Assembly (NCBI GenBank): GCA_001870995.2
Contig: MLAV02000009.1
Coordinates: 1 to 64,000, forward strand
DNA: 64,000 nucleotides
Reading direction: 5' to 3'
Origin: Chitinophaga sp. CB10
Lineage (GTDB): Bacteria; Bacteroidota; Bacteroidia; Chitinophagales; Chitinophagaceae
The notes under the pieces were generated by a model, which was not told the DNA's origin, searched no databases, and saw only the letters and a program-made list of their open reading frames with translations. A program made the position numbers and the translations under genes. Positions 17,849-25,228 of this stretch are shown one piece after another (position 1 is the first letter of the stretch; the number at the start of each line of letters is the position of its first letter).

Positions 17849-18671
17849 TGTTAAACTTTTTTAAGAAATTATTACTACAATCCTTAACAGCATTGATATA
17901 GCGCGACACAGATAATTCTTGCGGCGCATGGTATTGCTGTATCACGTCAAAAGGTTCCGTGTGCTGAAACCTGGTTTTGTCAAACACCCGGGCATCCAGG
18001 TGATGGTAAAGTTTTACAGGGCGTTTCCATCCTTTGCCGTATTCAAAATCCAGTTCAGCGGGCAGCTCCGTTTTAAATCCCCTGTCCCAGATATTCCATA
18101 TCCAGGCCCGCATTTCGCAGATCCACCGGTCGTACCGGAGGTCGATATGCCTGCACATGTACTCATACAACCTGATGCTGTCCTCCTCTACCTTATACCA
18201 GAAGTCCGCATCCACGCCGGTACCGATGGCATGAAAACCGCCGGGCTTCCAGGGCCTGGGTTCCATGCCGATAACATGTTCGTACTTTCCTTTCTCAATG
18301 AACCTTGAGGCATCGCTCCAATACCAGGTATCCGGCTTTAACGGTACCTCCGGCAAGGCGAAAATCAACATATCCTGTTCTGCAAAGAAGAAGTACTCCT
18401 CTTTATTCTGCGGACACATTTCCCAGTAGCGGCCGTATAAATGCGGCTTGCAGGAAGGTTTATAGAAGCGCTGCCGCTTATCTTCAAAATAGTGGCAGGT
18501 GGCAAACCGCTCAAACTTTTTGAATTCGTCAGAGGGCTTACCCTTGATCTCTGTGAGCAGGATGATATTCTCTTTAGGGATTTCCAGGTGTTCAATGGAT
18601 GAAAAGAAAACTTTCAGCTGCCAGTTAAACATCGTGGTGTCCGCCTGCGTCAGTAACAACTTGTATTGCAT
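17841..18671 (-). CDS. Putative glycosyltransferase-like protein inside the fibre genes
   Basis: This 276-residue cytoplasmic protein lacks signal and membrane segments. The start MQYKLLLTQADTTMFNWQL, an ExD-like FFFAEQDMLIF near residue 98, and the later YWSDASRFIE and FHAIGTGVDADFW segments resemble a GT-A glycosyltransferase core, similar in layout to hydroxyproline arabinosyltransferase-like proteins. It is rich in Trp, Tyr and His. No transmembrane or polysaccharide-cluster genes are near; instead it lies 2 bases after one module protein and overlaps the next. An attractive reading is that it modifies a fibre protein. It could also be a degenerate enzyme or a chaperone with a GT fold. 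The family call is tentative. Confidence 0.45.
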   Translation of the reverse strand: MQYKLLLTQADTTMFNWQLKVFFSSIEHLEIPKENIILLTEIKGKPSDEFKKFERFATCHYFEDKRQRFYKPSCKPHLYGRYWEMCPQNKEEYFFFAEQDMLIFALPEVPLKPDTWYWSDASRFIEKGKYEHVIGMEPRPWKPGGFHAIGTGVDADFWYKVEEDSIRLYEYMCRHIDLRYDRWICEMRAWIWNIWDRGFKTELPAELDFEYGKGWKRPVKLYHHLDARVFDKTRFQHTEPFDVIQQYHAPQELSVSRYINAVKDCSNNFLKKFNNA

Positions 18672-18673
18672 CC

Positions 18674-19528
18674 TTACTTTTTTACGATACGTACAAAAAA
18701 GTCGCCTCCGAAATCAGCCGAAAGATTCCTGCTGATAACCGCCCCAGCTTCAATGGTTTCAGTAGTGACGTTGGGCAGCGGCACTGAGCCGGCATCGGGG
18801 TTGTCAGGGTCCACCGGCACCCAGTCACCGTCGTAGGTGGTTATTTCCATGAGTAGCGGGAAATCATTACTGTTGGTACCGTTAAAATCCGGAGCTACCA
18901 TATACGGCTGCATATCATATGCGCCGAAGGTATTGTTGCTATCCAGGGTGACCAGCTCGCCGTCGTTGCCAATGAAGGAAAAGGTTGCCGTACCGACGTC
19001 CTCGCCTAATTGTATGGCAACTACGTTTGCCTGGCCATAATACCCCCTGTCCGTAGATACCACGTTGATGAGTATTTCGCCGGACAGGCCGAGGAAATTG
19101 AAATTATCCCAGGAGGCGGAGGCAGAACCGACAGCCGTCAACTTCTCATCTTTAAACAGGAAAGCGTCATAAGTAATGGTTTCACCCGTATATCTCCAGG
19201 TTTGACCGATACGCTCCCCTGAAATGGTAATGGTATGGTTCTCGCCCATCTCCTCGAAAGCGCTGCTTTCCGACGCCTGCAGCGTTGCCGTGTTGGCGCC
19301 TGTAATTACGTTATAGGTAATGGGGCCGGCCTGTTCTTTCGTCGTGTAGTTATTAATGGTAAAGCGTGTTTGCTGAATGCTTGTAAACGGGCATCCTGTA
19401 GGGTCCGGCGCCGGCGGCACATAATCCGGATCGCCGGGCACATTCGGCTTCACCACCCCTGTGGGTAGCCCTGTGGTAGCTGAATATTGTACCAGCAGGG
19501 CATATTGTTTCATTCCTGTATTTGCCAT
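18674..19528 (-). CDS. Tail-locus surface protein with shared N-terminal module
   Basis: The protein has 284 residues. The first 46 carry the shared module in its cleanest form (NTGM, TGLPTG, KPN, GDPDYVPP, then CP). The rest is strand-rich, with many Asn, Thr and Gly. It includes a segment like an Ig/Fn3 strand pair (ENHTITISGERIGQTW) and a short acidic stretch VPVDPDNPDAGSVP before a final hydrophobic strand region. No catalytic motif is visible. It lies 2 bases downstream of the gpI-type wedge gene, so it is probably the first fibre-type protein attached at the baseplate. Unknown family. Confidence 0.65.
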   Translation of the reverse strand: MANTGMKQYALLVQYSATTGLPTGVVKPNVPGDPDYVPPAPDPTGCPFTSIQQTRFTINNYTTKEQAGPITYNVITGANTATLQASESSAFEEMGENHTITISGERIGQTWRYTGETITYDAFLFKDEKLTAVGSASASWDNFNFLGLSGEILINVVSTDRGYYGQANVVAIQLGEDVGTATFSFIGNDGELVTLDSNNTFGAYDMQPYMVAPDFNGTNSNDFPLLMEITTYDGDWVPVDPDNPDAGSVPLPNVTTETIEAGAVISRNLSADFGGDFFVRIVKK

Positions 19529-19530
19529 AA

Positions 19531-21261
19531 TTATAAAGTTGGGGGGTTAGGAGATCCTGTTCCGTAATTCAGACAGTATGCGGTGGCCAGCTCGCCTATC
19601 CAGGCGGTTTCCCTTTCTTCGCAGACAGGGCTTGCCGGCCGCCACGCCGTTGTTTCGCAATACGGCGCCGCCGGCTGCCAGTAAAAAGATTCCGGCTCTT
19701 CCTCCGTTTCATTATACCCGGCATTCCCTACATCCGTCAACGCCATCCAGGAGTTGTAAGGAATCAGGTAATGCCTGATGTAATGCGTCACCTGGCCGAT
19801 GGCAAAAGAGTGATTCCGGTTACGCATCCAGATGCTGATAAAGTTGTTTACCTGCACCAGCCCCCTGGAATAGTTTGTTTGCATGGGCAGCATACGCATG
19901 CCCCATAACCTGCCGGCACCTGTAATTTCGATAACAGGTATAACATAAGTGGTGTCCGCATGGAAGATGAGATCGTTGCCCTGCTTGATTTCTGTCGTAT
20001 CTTTCGCAAAGGTCTTCCTGTTGCGGTTATAGATGAACAGCTTTACCAGCAGGTATTTATCATTCCGCACCAGCTGTACGGACTCAAAGAAATAATTCTT
20101 ATCCGATCCGTCCTTGTAGGAGCGCGCGTTCAGCGGCGCGCCGGTTTTGTCAAAGGAGTTTATCCCCACTGATAACCGGCTGCCTGGTTCCAATTTTACC
20201 AGGAAGGAGAACTCGTAATCCAGCCGGGGATCCACTTTGATCCGGTATGCAGGATCGGTGCTTTTCAATCCGCCGTCGGTGATCTGCATCACTGATTTTT
20301 CCCCGTCCGTCGCAACACGCACCTCTCCGTAAACAGGGTATTTACTTACATCCTTTATATCAAAATGGTTTTCATAACTCTTGTTGATATTATCGTTCAG
20401 GTACAGCCCTTTGTACAGCGGTGATGCATTACCGAGGTTCCAGCCGAAGTGTTCCGGCTTATAGAGATTGAACAACAGCTCATCTTCCTGGCGGTAGTTG
20501 ATCAGTCGCAGCAGCTCCCCGTCGATAGCGGCGCCCAGCTCCTTTTTATCGTAGATATGTTTGGTACCTCGGCGGGCCACCTGGTGGTAAAAATGCTCCA
20601 TCAGTTCCGTCATTTCCGGCAGCGTAGCCGCGTCCGAAACAGCCAGCCCACGCTGACTGATGAAGTCGGCCAACAGGAAATCCGTTTCATAGAAGTGCTG
20701 GAACTTGCGGGCATAGATCACCAGGAACGATACAAAATGCGCCACGGATTCCCAGAAATCGATAAAGTCCTGGTTACCGTTCTCTTCATTGCTCCTGTCG
20801 ATATAAGCCGGCACGATCCCTTTCTCGTACAACTTCTGCAACACGTTGAGATACCAGCTGACTACCTCCGGATCATAAGCGCCAAAATACCTGGCGAAAA
20901 TGGACTGGTCGAATGCCGGCGTCGGTTTGAGCGGGGCGGTACCGGATGGTTCCAGGCTGGCCCCGTTCAATACCAGCGTGGCCTCCGGATCGCTGAGCCT
21001 GCGGTTATACCTCAGCTCAAAAACAACCACATCATCACCTGAAAAGGTAAGGCCGGTAAGGTTTTCCAGCTTCAGCGGCTGCCATTCCGTGTATTCGATA
21101 CCGTTAGTAGTATAGCGGAAAAATTTTTCGAAATAATTGCTTTCATCTTCTCCGGCAGTTGCATCGGCAAAGGAGGAAATCCCCAAGAGCCCTACTGCCG
21201 GCGGGCAGGTGAGGATGATGCTGTTGCCTTCTTCCCTTAATATTGTTGCCTGAATAGCCAT
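19531..21261 (-). CDS. Baseplate wedge protein, gpI/Afp12-like, with Cys-rich C-terminus
   Basis: The protein has 576 residues and follows the gpJ-type gene, the usual place of gpI. The N-terminal 120 residues look like an Ig-like domain (TEWQPLKLENLTGLTFSGDDVVVFELRYNR). The central part (about 130-300) is helical with Trp and Phe-rich motifs, as in wedge proteins that hold two fibres (YLNVLQKLYEKGIVPAYIDR, FIDFWESVAHFVSFLVIYARKF). The end has two imperfect tandem repeats, WQPAAPYCETTAW and WRPASPVCEERETAW, then a last Cys. The role is inferred from position, size and composition; homologous fold should be checked by structure prediction. Confidence 0.65.
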   Translation of the reverse strand: MAIQATILREEGNSIILTCPPAVGLLGISSFADATAGEDESNYFEKFFRYTTNGIEYTEWQPLKLENLTGLTFSGDDVVVFELRYNRRLSDPEATLVLNGASLEPSGTAPLKPTPAFDQSIFARYFGAYDPEVVSWYLNVLQKLYEKGIVPAYIDRSNEENGNQDFIDFWESVAHFVSFLVIYARKFQHFYETDFLLADFISQRGLAVSDAATLPEMTELMEHFYHQVARRGTKHIYDKKELGAAIDGELLRLINYRQEDELLFNLYKPEHFGWNLGNASPLYKGLYLNDNINKSYENHFDIKDVSKYPVYGEVRVATDGEKSVMQITDGGLKSTDPAYRIKVDPRLDYEFSFLVKLEPGSRLSVGINSFDKTGAPLNARSYKDGSDKNYFFESVQLVRNDKYLLVKLFIYNRNRKTFAKDTTEIKQGNDLIFHADTTYVIPVIEITGAGRLWGMRMLPMQTNYSRGLVQVNNFISIWMRNRNHSFAIGQVTHYIRHYLIPYNSWMALTDVGNAGYNETEEEPESFYWQPAAPYCETTAWRPASPVCEERETAWIGELATAYCLNYGTGSPNPPTL

Positions 21262-21263
21262 AG

Positions 21264-22469
21264 TTATAAATCTAAAATTGTAGACATGTAGTCGTGATCA
21301 ATGACGTTTGGATAATACAGCGGCGAAAGCGTACCACTGAAGTTGCTGATGATTTTCCCTTCCAGGTCCAGCATCAGGAAGCCACGCAGCCTTGGCAGGG
21401 CAAACTGGTCTACCGAGAGGTCCGTACGCGGGTAAAAATACTGGTCCGGCACATATTTGATCCCCAGGGTGTTCTTCACAATTTCCAGGAGGTTATCCCA
21501 TTCCACCTTCATGGACGACGGGTCAAAATACCGGAAGTCCAGGTACTTGGAAATGGCGATCTGTATGGCCTTGCGGATGTCGTCCGGGTTTACGGACCTG
21601 TCCAGTTCCGCACGGAAACACACGTCTACCGGCGCGTAGATAACATTCCGCAGTTCAATCCCGTAATACTCCGTACCAAAGGGTCTGTATTCCGTCAGGG
21701 AAAAATAGTCGGCGCTGCCTTTCAGGAGGCTGTCCAGCTCCGTGGAAGTAAGGATGGAACCGTCCTGTGTGACGATGCCCAGCACCACTTTACCGCTGTT
21801 ACTGTTGCCGTAATGGAACACCCGTAATACTTTAGGGTTAATGGCGATGAACAGTTGTTCCATCATGGCCAGCGTGCCTCTTGCCAATATGTTGGAACCG
21901 TTTTTAATCCGGATGCGGAAAAATTCGTCCGGCTCCACGTCCCTGCCGAATTCGGCCCTGCTCTCATTCACGATATTCAGGTGGCCTGCCGGCGCCGGCG
22001 TCAGCCGGGAGATGGAGAGGGCTTCCACATTTGTGGCTGCGCCTTTTTCAATGCTTCTCACCCTGGCATAGGTAAAGCCGGCCGCCCCTACGGTGAAATC
22101 TTCCTCGAATTCAAACCGGATACCGGCCGTGGAGATAGGGTAATGCATGCTGGCGCTGTAGGCGGTGCCGGGATTGGCCATTACCCTTACATAGGTAGTG
22201 GAACCAAGGCTGCCCATCCGGGGCGCCACGCCAAAGTTGGCGGCTACCTGGTCCAGCTGGGAGCCGAAAGCCGTATCCGGAAACAGCTGGCTGAGTGCGA
22301 GGATGATATCCTTTTCGCTTTTTCCCACCACCTTGGATATACCGGTAGCAATACCTGAAAGCACCGAGTTGTCCGATACCTTCGTCACTTTATCCGTGGT
22401 ATTGATCAGGGTTTCCAGGAAAAGTAATCTTCGTTCAACAGAAGTTGATGGTTTAATGTCCAGTGCCAT
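21264..22469 (-). CDS. Baseplate J-like protein (gpJ/gp47 family)
   Basis: The protein has 401 residues with the layout of baseplate J proteins: an N-terminal helical part, then LFPDTAFGSQLDQVAANFGVAPR near residue 64, a beta domain with ISTAGIRFEFEEDF near 110, and the conserved run VEPDEFFRIRIKNGSNILARGTLAMMEQL near 177. The last part has ILTSTELDSLL and PVDVCFRAEL strands. J proteins form the wedge ring that contacts the hub and moves when the tail contracts. Spacing to both neighbours is two bases, so it lies in the middle of the particle operon. Confidence 0.85.
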   Translation of the reverse strand: MALDIKPSTSVERRLLFLETLINTTDKVTKVSDNSVLSGIATGISKVVGKSEKDIILALSQLFPDTAFGSQLDQVAANFGVAPRMGSLGSTTYVRVMANPGTAYSASMHYPISTAGIRFEFEEDFTVGAAGFTYARVRSIEKGAATNVEALSISRLTPAPAGHLNIVNESRAEFGRDVEPDEFFRIRIKNGSNILARGTLAMMEQLFIAINPKVLRVFHYGNSNSGKVVLGIVTQDGSILTSTELDSLLKGSADYFSLTEYRPFGTEYYGIELRNVIYAPVDVCFRAELDRSVNPDDIRKAIQIAISKYLDFRYFDPSSMKVEWDNLLEIVKNTLGIKYVPDQYFYPRTDLSVDQFALPRLRGFLMLDLEGKIISNFSGTLSPLYYPNVIDHDYMSTILDL

Positions 22470-22471
22470 GA

Positions 22472-23401
22472 TTATAATGTAATACTAGCATCAATCGTTT
22501 CATTCAATCTTGTACTTACCTCGTAATTGATCAGGAGGTTGTCGTTCTCCACTTTCAATTCCTTGATGGTAAAGCCTGTCAGCGTATCGTCCGAGGCGAA
22601 CGTCCTGGACATTTGCCGGGAGATGACCGGGAAGTTGAGGGAGGCCCTGTTGCCGCCGAGGATCACCGCGGTTTGCAGTCCGTCGTTGGGGGCATAGGGA
22701 TTGTCGTTATTTTTCAGCGCCGCCAGGATGTCCACACTCTGCACCACCGTTTCGTCCGGACTCAGCACCGCCAGGTCGTTATCCGTAAACCGCATTGCGC
22801 GATGCAGATCTTTTCCCAGGATGTTGCGGCCTTCCATCACATCCACCACGGTGTTGACTTTCACACTGCCGCCGGCGGAAGGAAGGGACAGGCGCAGGTT
22901 GACCCCACCGTCGATGGAATAGTCTTCCTCACGCAGGTTATTCCGCAGGGCGATATCCATCCAGTCGTCCTCGGGAAGGCTGTCCTTCAACATATCGCCT
23001 GAAATACGCTCCAGGGTTTGGCCGGCAGGCAGCGTGTAGGAAGATTCCGTCTTATCCAGGAAGCCCGTATTGGAGCGGGTAGACCTTGACCAGCGCGCAA
23101 TATTCCTGCAGGTCTTCAGCCGGTTGTCCAGCTCTTCCAGGTCCTCCAGGAGGAACCACCATCTGCTGTTGGTCAGCTGCACGCTATGGGTCTGAAAGGC
23201 GGTGAACAGGATCTGTATGTCCTGCTCCAGCGCTGTAAGCACAGCGAAAGGATCGCTTTTGACGCTGTTGATGCTGCCGGCGTAATACGCTGCCAGCAGC
23301 GGGTAGCCGGACTGAAAAAAGTTCAGCGCATTGCGGAAGAACTGCCTGATATTTTTGCCGGTAATGCGCTCAAATTCTAAAAGCGTAGCTAAAGTCGTCA
23401 T
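22472..23401 (-). CDS. Baseplate protein with possible LysM-like segment
   Basis: I use the ATG at 23401 (MTTLATLL...), giving 309 residues; the frame also opens two codons earlier on a TTG. The N-terminal 120 residues are helical. A segment near 130-180 (TLPAGQTLERIS, WMDIALRNNL, INLRLSL-like strands) has the rhythm of a LysM-type fold, which in tails links hub to wedge. The C-terminal half is strand-rich, with QTAVILGGNRASLNFPVI. It overlaps the end of the upstream gene by 32 bases and precedes the J protein. A wedge or hub-adaptor role is inferred from position. A gp25-like protein is not otherwise visible in the locus. Confidence 0.55.
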   Translation of the reverse strand: MTTLATLLEFERITGKNIRQFFRNALNFFQSGYPLLAAYYAGSINSVKSDPFAVLTALEQDIQILFTAFQTHSVQLTNSRWWFLLEDLEELDNRLKTCRNIARWSRSTRSNTGFLDKTESSYTLPAGQTLERISGDMLKDSLPEDDWMDIALRNNLREEDYSIDGGVNLRLSLPSAGGSVKVNTVVDVMEGRNILGKDLHRAMRFTDNDLAVLSPDETVVQSVDILAALKNNDNPYAPNDGLQTAVILGGNRASLNFPVISRQMSRTFASDDTLTGFTIKELKVENDNLLINYEVSTRLNETIDASITL

Positions 23402-24137
23402 GGTCAAAAGTTAAAAGCCTTGAAAGTTTGTTGACGGTCTTATCCATGTGGTCCTGCGTCATGCTGGCCATTTGCAGGCTCCTGTAGCGGCTTGCGGGGT
23501 TTTCTATGGCCGATAGCGGCGCAATCCCTTTCATGCTGAGGTTATAACTGTGAATCATGTTATAATCCTGCGACATGGATATTTTAAAGGACGTAGGTTT
23601 CACATAGTAACTCGTGCCGAAGGCCAGGTTATAAAAGATCAGGAACCTGGGGCCATCCCTGTCTATACGATCCGCTTCCGTAATGATCTCCTCCATCACT
23701 TTCAGGCAGCCGTAGCCTGTTTTAACGCGGTTGTCGAAGATCTGCCTGACGGCGTTTTGGGTTTTATCCACCAGGCTGCTGCCCCTGGGTGTTTTGAAAG
23801 CGCTGACAAAATCCTCGAAGTTGGAGCCGAGCAGCACTTTAAACTTCCGGCCAAAGTTGCCCGACAGCGTGATATCCACAGGGTTGAACGTGTTGCTGGA
23901 CAAGGCTACCGTACCGCCCAGCGTTTTGCGGACGCTGGTACTTTTAGGCTGCACTTCCTCCAGGTTGGACGGCATCACCGGGAAGATGAAATAGCGCAGG
24001 GATTTGTTGTTGGCATTCACTAACTCCAACGCACATACGTAATATTCGAATTCATTCGGATACATTACGTTGAGCGCCGACTTCCCTATCCGTTCATAAA
24101 GTACGGCTCTGTAGCGCACTGCATTTTCTATACTCAT
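23370..24137 (-). CDS. Putative tail/baseplate protein of unknown family
   Basis: The protein has 255 residues, no signal peptide and no membrane segment. The first 120 residues are strand-rich (YYVCALELVNANNKSLRYFIFPVMPSNLE, LGGTVALSSNTFNPVDITLSG); the rest has helices and a final Leu/Asp-rich tail. It resembles proteins that sit between spike and wedge in Bacteroidota tail-type phages, but I cannot name a family with confidence. Its 3' end overlaps the next gene by 32 bases, so translation of the two is linked. Confidence 0.55.
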   Translation of the reverse strand: MSIENAVRYRAVLYERIGKSALNVMYPNEFEYYVCALELVNANNKSLRYFIFPVMPSNLEEVQPKSTSVRKTLGGTVALSSNTFNPVDITLSGNFGRKFKVLLGSNFEDFVSAFKTPRGSSLVDKTQNAVRQIFDNRVKTGYGCLKVMEEIITEADRIDRDGPRFLIFYNLAFGTSYYVKPTSFKISMSQDYNMIHSYNLSMKGIAPLSAIENPASRYRSLQMASMTQDHMDKTVNKLSRLLTFDHDDFSYAFRI

Positions 24138-24380
24138 CTATTTAACAATTGAATTTAAAACGATCGGGGTAACATTGGCAGCAGGGCCCATAGCCGTTTG
24201 GACGATGATCGCCCCCGGGGGAATGGTGATAGTGATGCTACGCAAAGCATTGTAGACTTCCGCTTCCAGGTGTTCGCAATAGGCCGTAACAGCGGCATTG
24301 GCATCTTCCTGCTTTTTGTTGTTGGCTTCCAGCATCCGCGCTTTGAGGCTATCGGACATCTTTTTGGGAATTAACGGCAT
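24138..24380 (-). CDS. Small tail-locus protein (80 residues)
   Basis: This short protein has a charged helical N-terminal two thirds (SDSLKARMLEANNKKQEDANAAV...LEAEVYNALRS) and a C-terminal strand-rich end (ITIPPGAIIVQTAMGP...PIVLNSIVK). The end has the Pro and Gly-rich look of a spike-tip or trimerisation segment, but it is not a PAAR motif. It lies between the spike-like gene and the 255-residue protein with a spacing of one to five bases, so it is probably a particle component. Function unknown. Confidence 0.5.
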   Translation of the reverse strand: MPLIPKKMSDSLKARMLEANNKKQEDANAAVTAYCEHLEAEVYNALRSITITIPPGAIIVQTAMGPAANVTPIVLNSIVK

Positions 24381-24385
24381 AATGA

Positions 24386-25228
24386 TTATTCATTTATAAA
24401 TCCGACAATACTTACAAATTCATCTGTTCTCTTTTTGAAAGCAGCTATCTGCGCGGCGTTCAACAGGGGCTGCTGGCCAATGGCGGTGGTCACCGTGGCT
24501 TTGCTGATCTCGTCGATCAGGTCGGACAAAAAACCTTTCAGCTTCTTGCCCAGCACCATTGGCTCTTCTCCCTTGTTGATGATGAAGCGCTTATTTTTAA
24601 AATGGTGTTCTCCGGGATACTGTTCAAACCTGGCATCGTTGCTGTCATCTCCTTCCGGGGCGGACCTGTCAGTGGTGGTAGTGCGAAACGCCTGTTGCTG
24701 TTCGAACGCCGTACTTTCCGTAGCCTGGCAGCTGATACTGCCTTTGGCTGCCAGGGACAGCTGCCCGTCCTGCTCGCCGTTGACCTTCAGCATCATGGCG
24801 CCGGCTTTTTTGCCGGCATCCACACTGAGCATCATGCTGCCTGTTTTTGGGGAGCCGAAGAAGTCCATATGCGCATCATCATAGGTGCGGGATATCTTAT
24901 AATCCCATTCCTGCGCATCTCCCACCTCGCTGGCCAGCGGGAAGCGGGCAATCACGATCGGGAGGCTTTGGCTCTGCTCCGTCACGTACACCACCGGCGA
25001 GCCTAATTGGGATGCCTCCGCAGGAAATTCCAGGTGGTTCATCAACTCCGGCGCAACGGGCAGCCTGTTCATAAAGCTGCCATCTTCGCCCCATACACTC
25101 ACCGTAAAATTGCGGTAACAGTCCCTGATATAATCCTCCCGTTTCACATCCGTAGGCAGCGCCACGTAGGCGATACCTACCGTATATTTCAAATCGAATA
25201 CCGGTGTTCTGCCGAGCGTGTAGGTCAT
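24386..25228 (-). CDS. Tail spike protein, gpV-like
   Basis: The protein has 280 residues. The first 100 look like an OB-fold (TVGIAYVALPTD, LGSPVVYVTEQSQSLPIVIARFP). Residues 120-175 form a repeated beta pattern (GSMMLSVDAGKKAGAMMLKVNG, then DGQLSLAAKGSISCQAT), as in the beta-helix of spike proteins such as gpV or gp45. The last 70 residues are helical. It overlaps the hub gene by four bases, and in contractile tails the spike gene usually adjoins the hub. It would cap the tube tip and puncture the outer membrane. The C-terminal location of a separate tip is not visible. Confidence 0.6.
   Translation of the reverse strand: MTYTLGRTPVFDLKYTVGIAYVALPTDVKREDYIRDCYRNFTVSVWGEDGSFMNRLPVAPELMNHLEFPAEASQLGSPVVYVTEQSQSLPIVIARFPLASEVGDAQEWDYKISRTYDDAHMDFFGSPKTGSMMLSVDAGKKAGAMMLKVNGEQDGQLSLAAKGSISCQATESTAFEQQQAFRTTTTDRSAPEGDDSNDARFEQYPGEHHFKNKRFIINKGEEPMVLGKKLKGFLSDLIDEISKATVTTAIGQQPLLNAAQIAAFKKRTDEFVSIVGFINE

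Noticed and set aside
24138..24380. PAAR spike tip
   Set aside because: No repeated PAAR motif or metal-binding His/Cys set; only a Pro/Gly-rich end.
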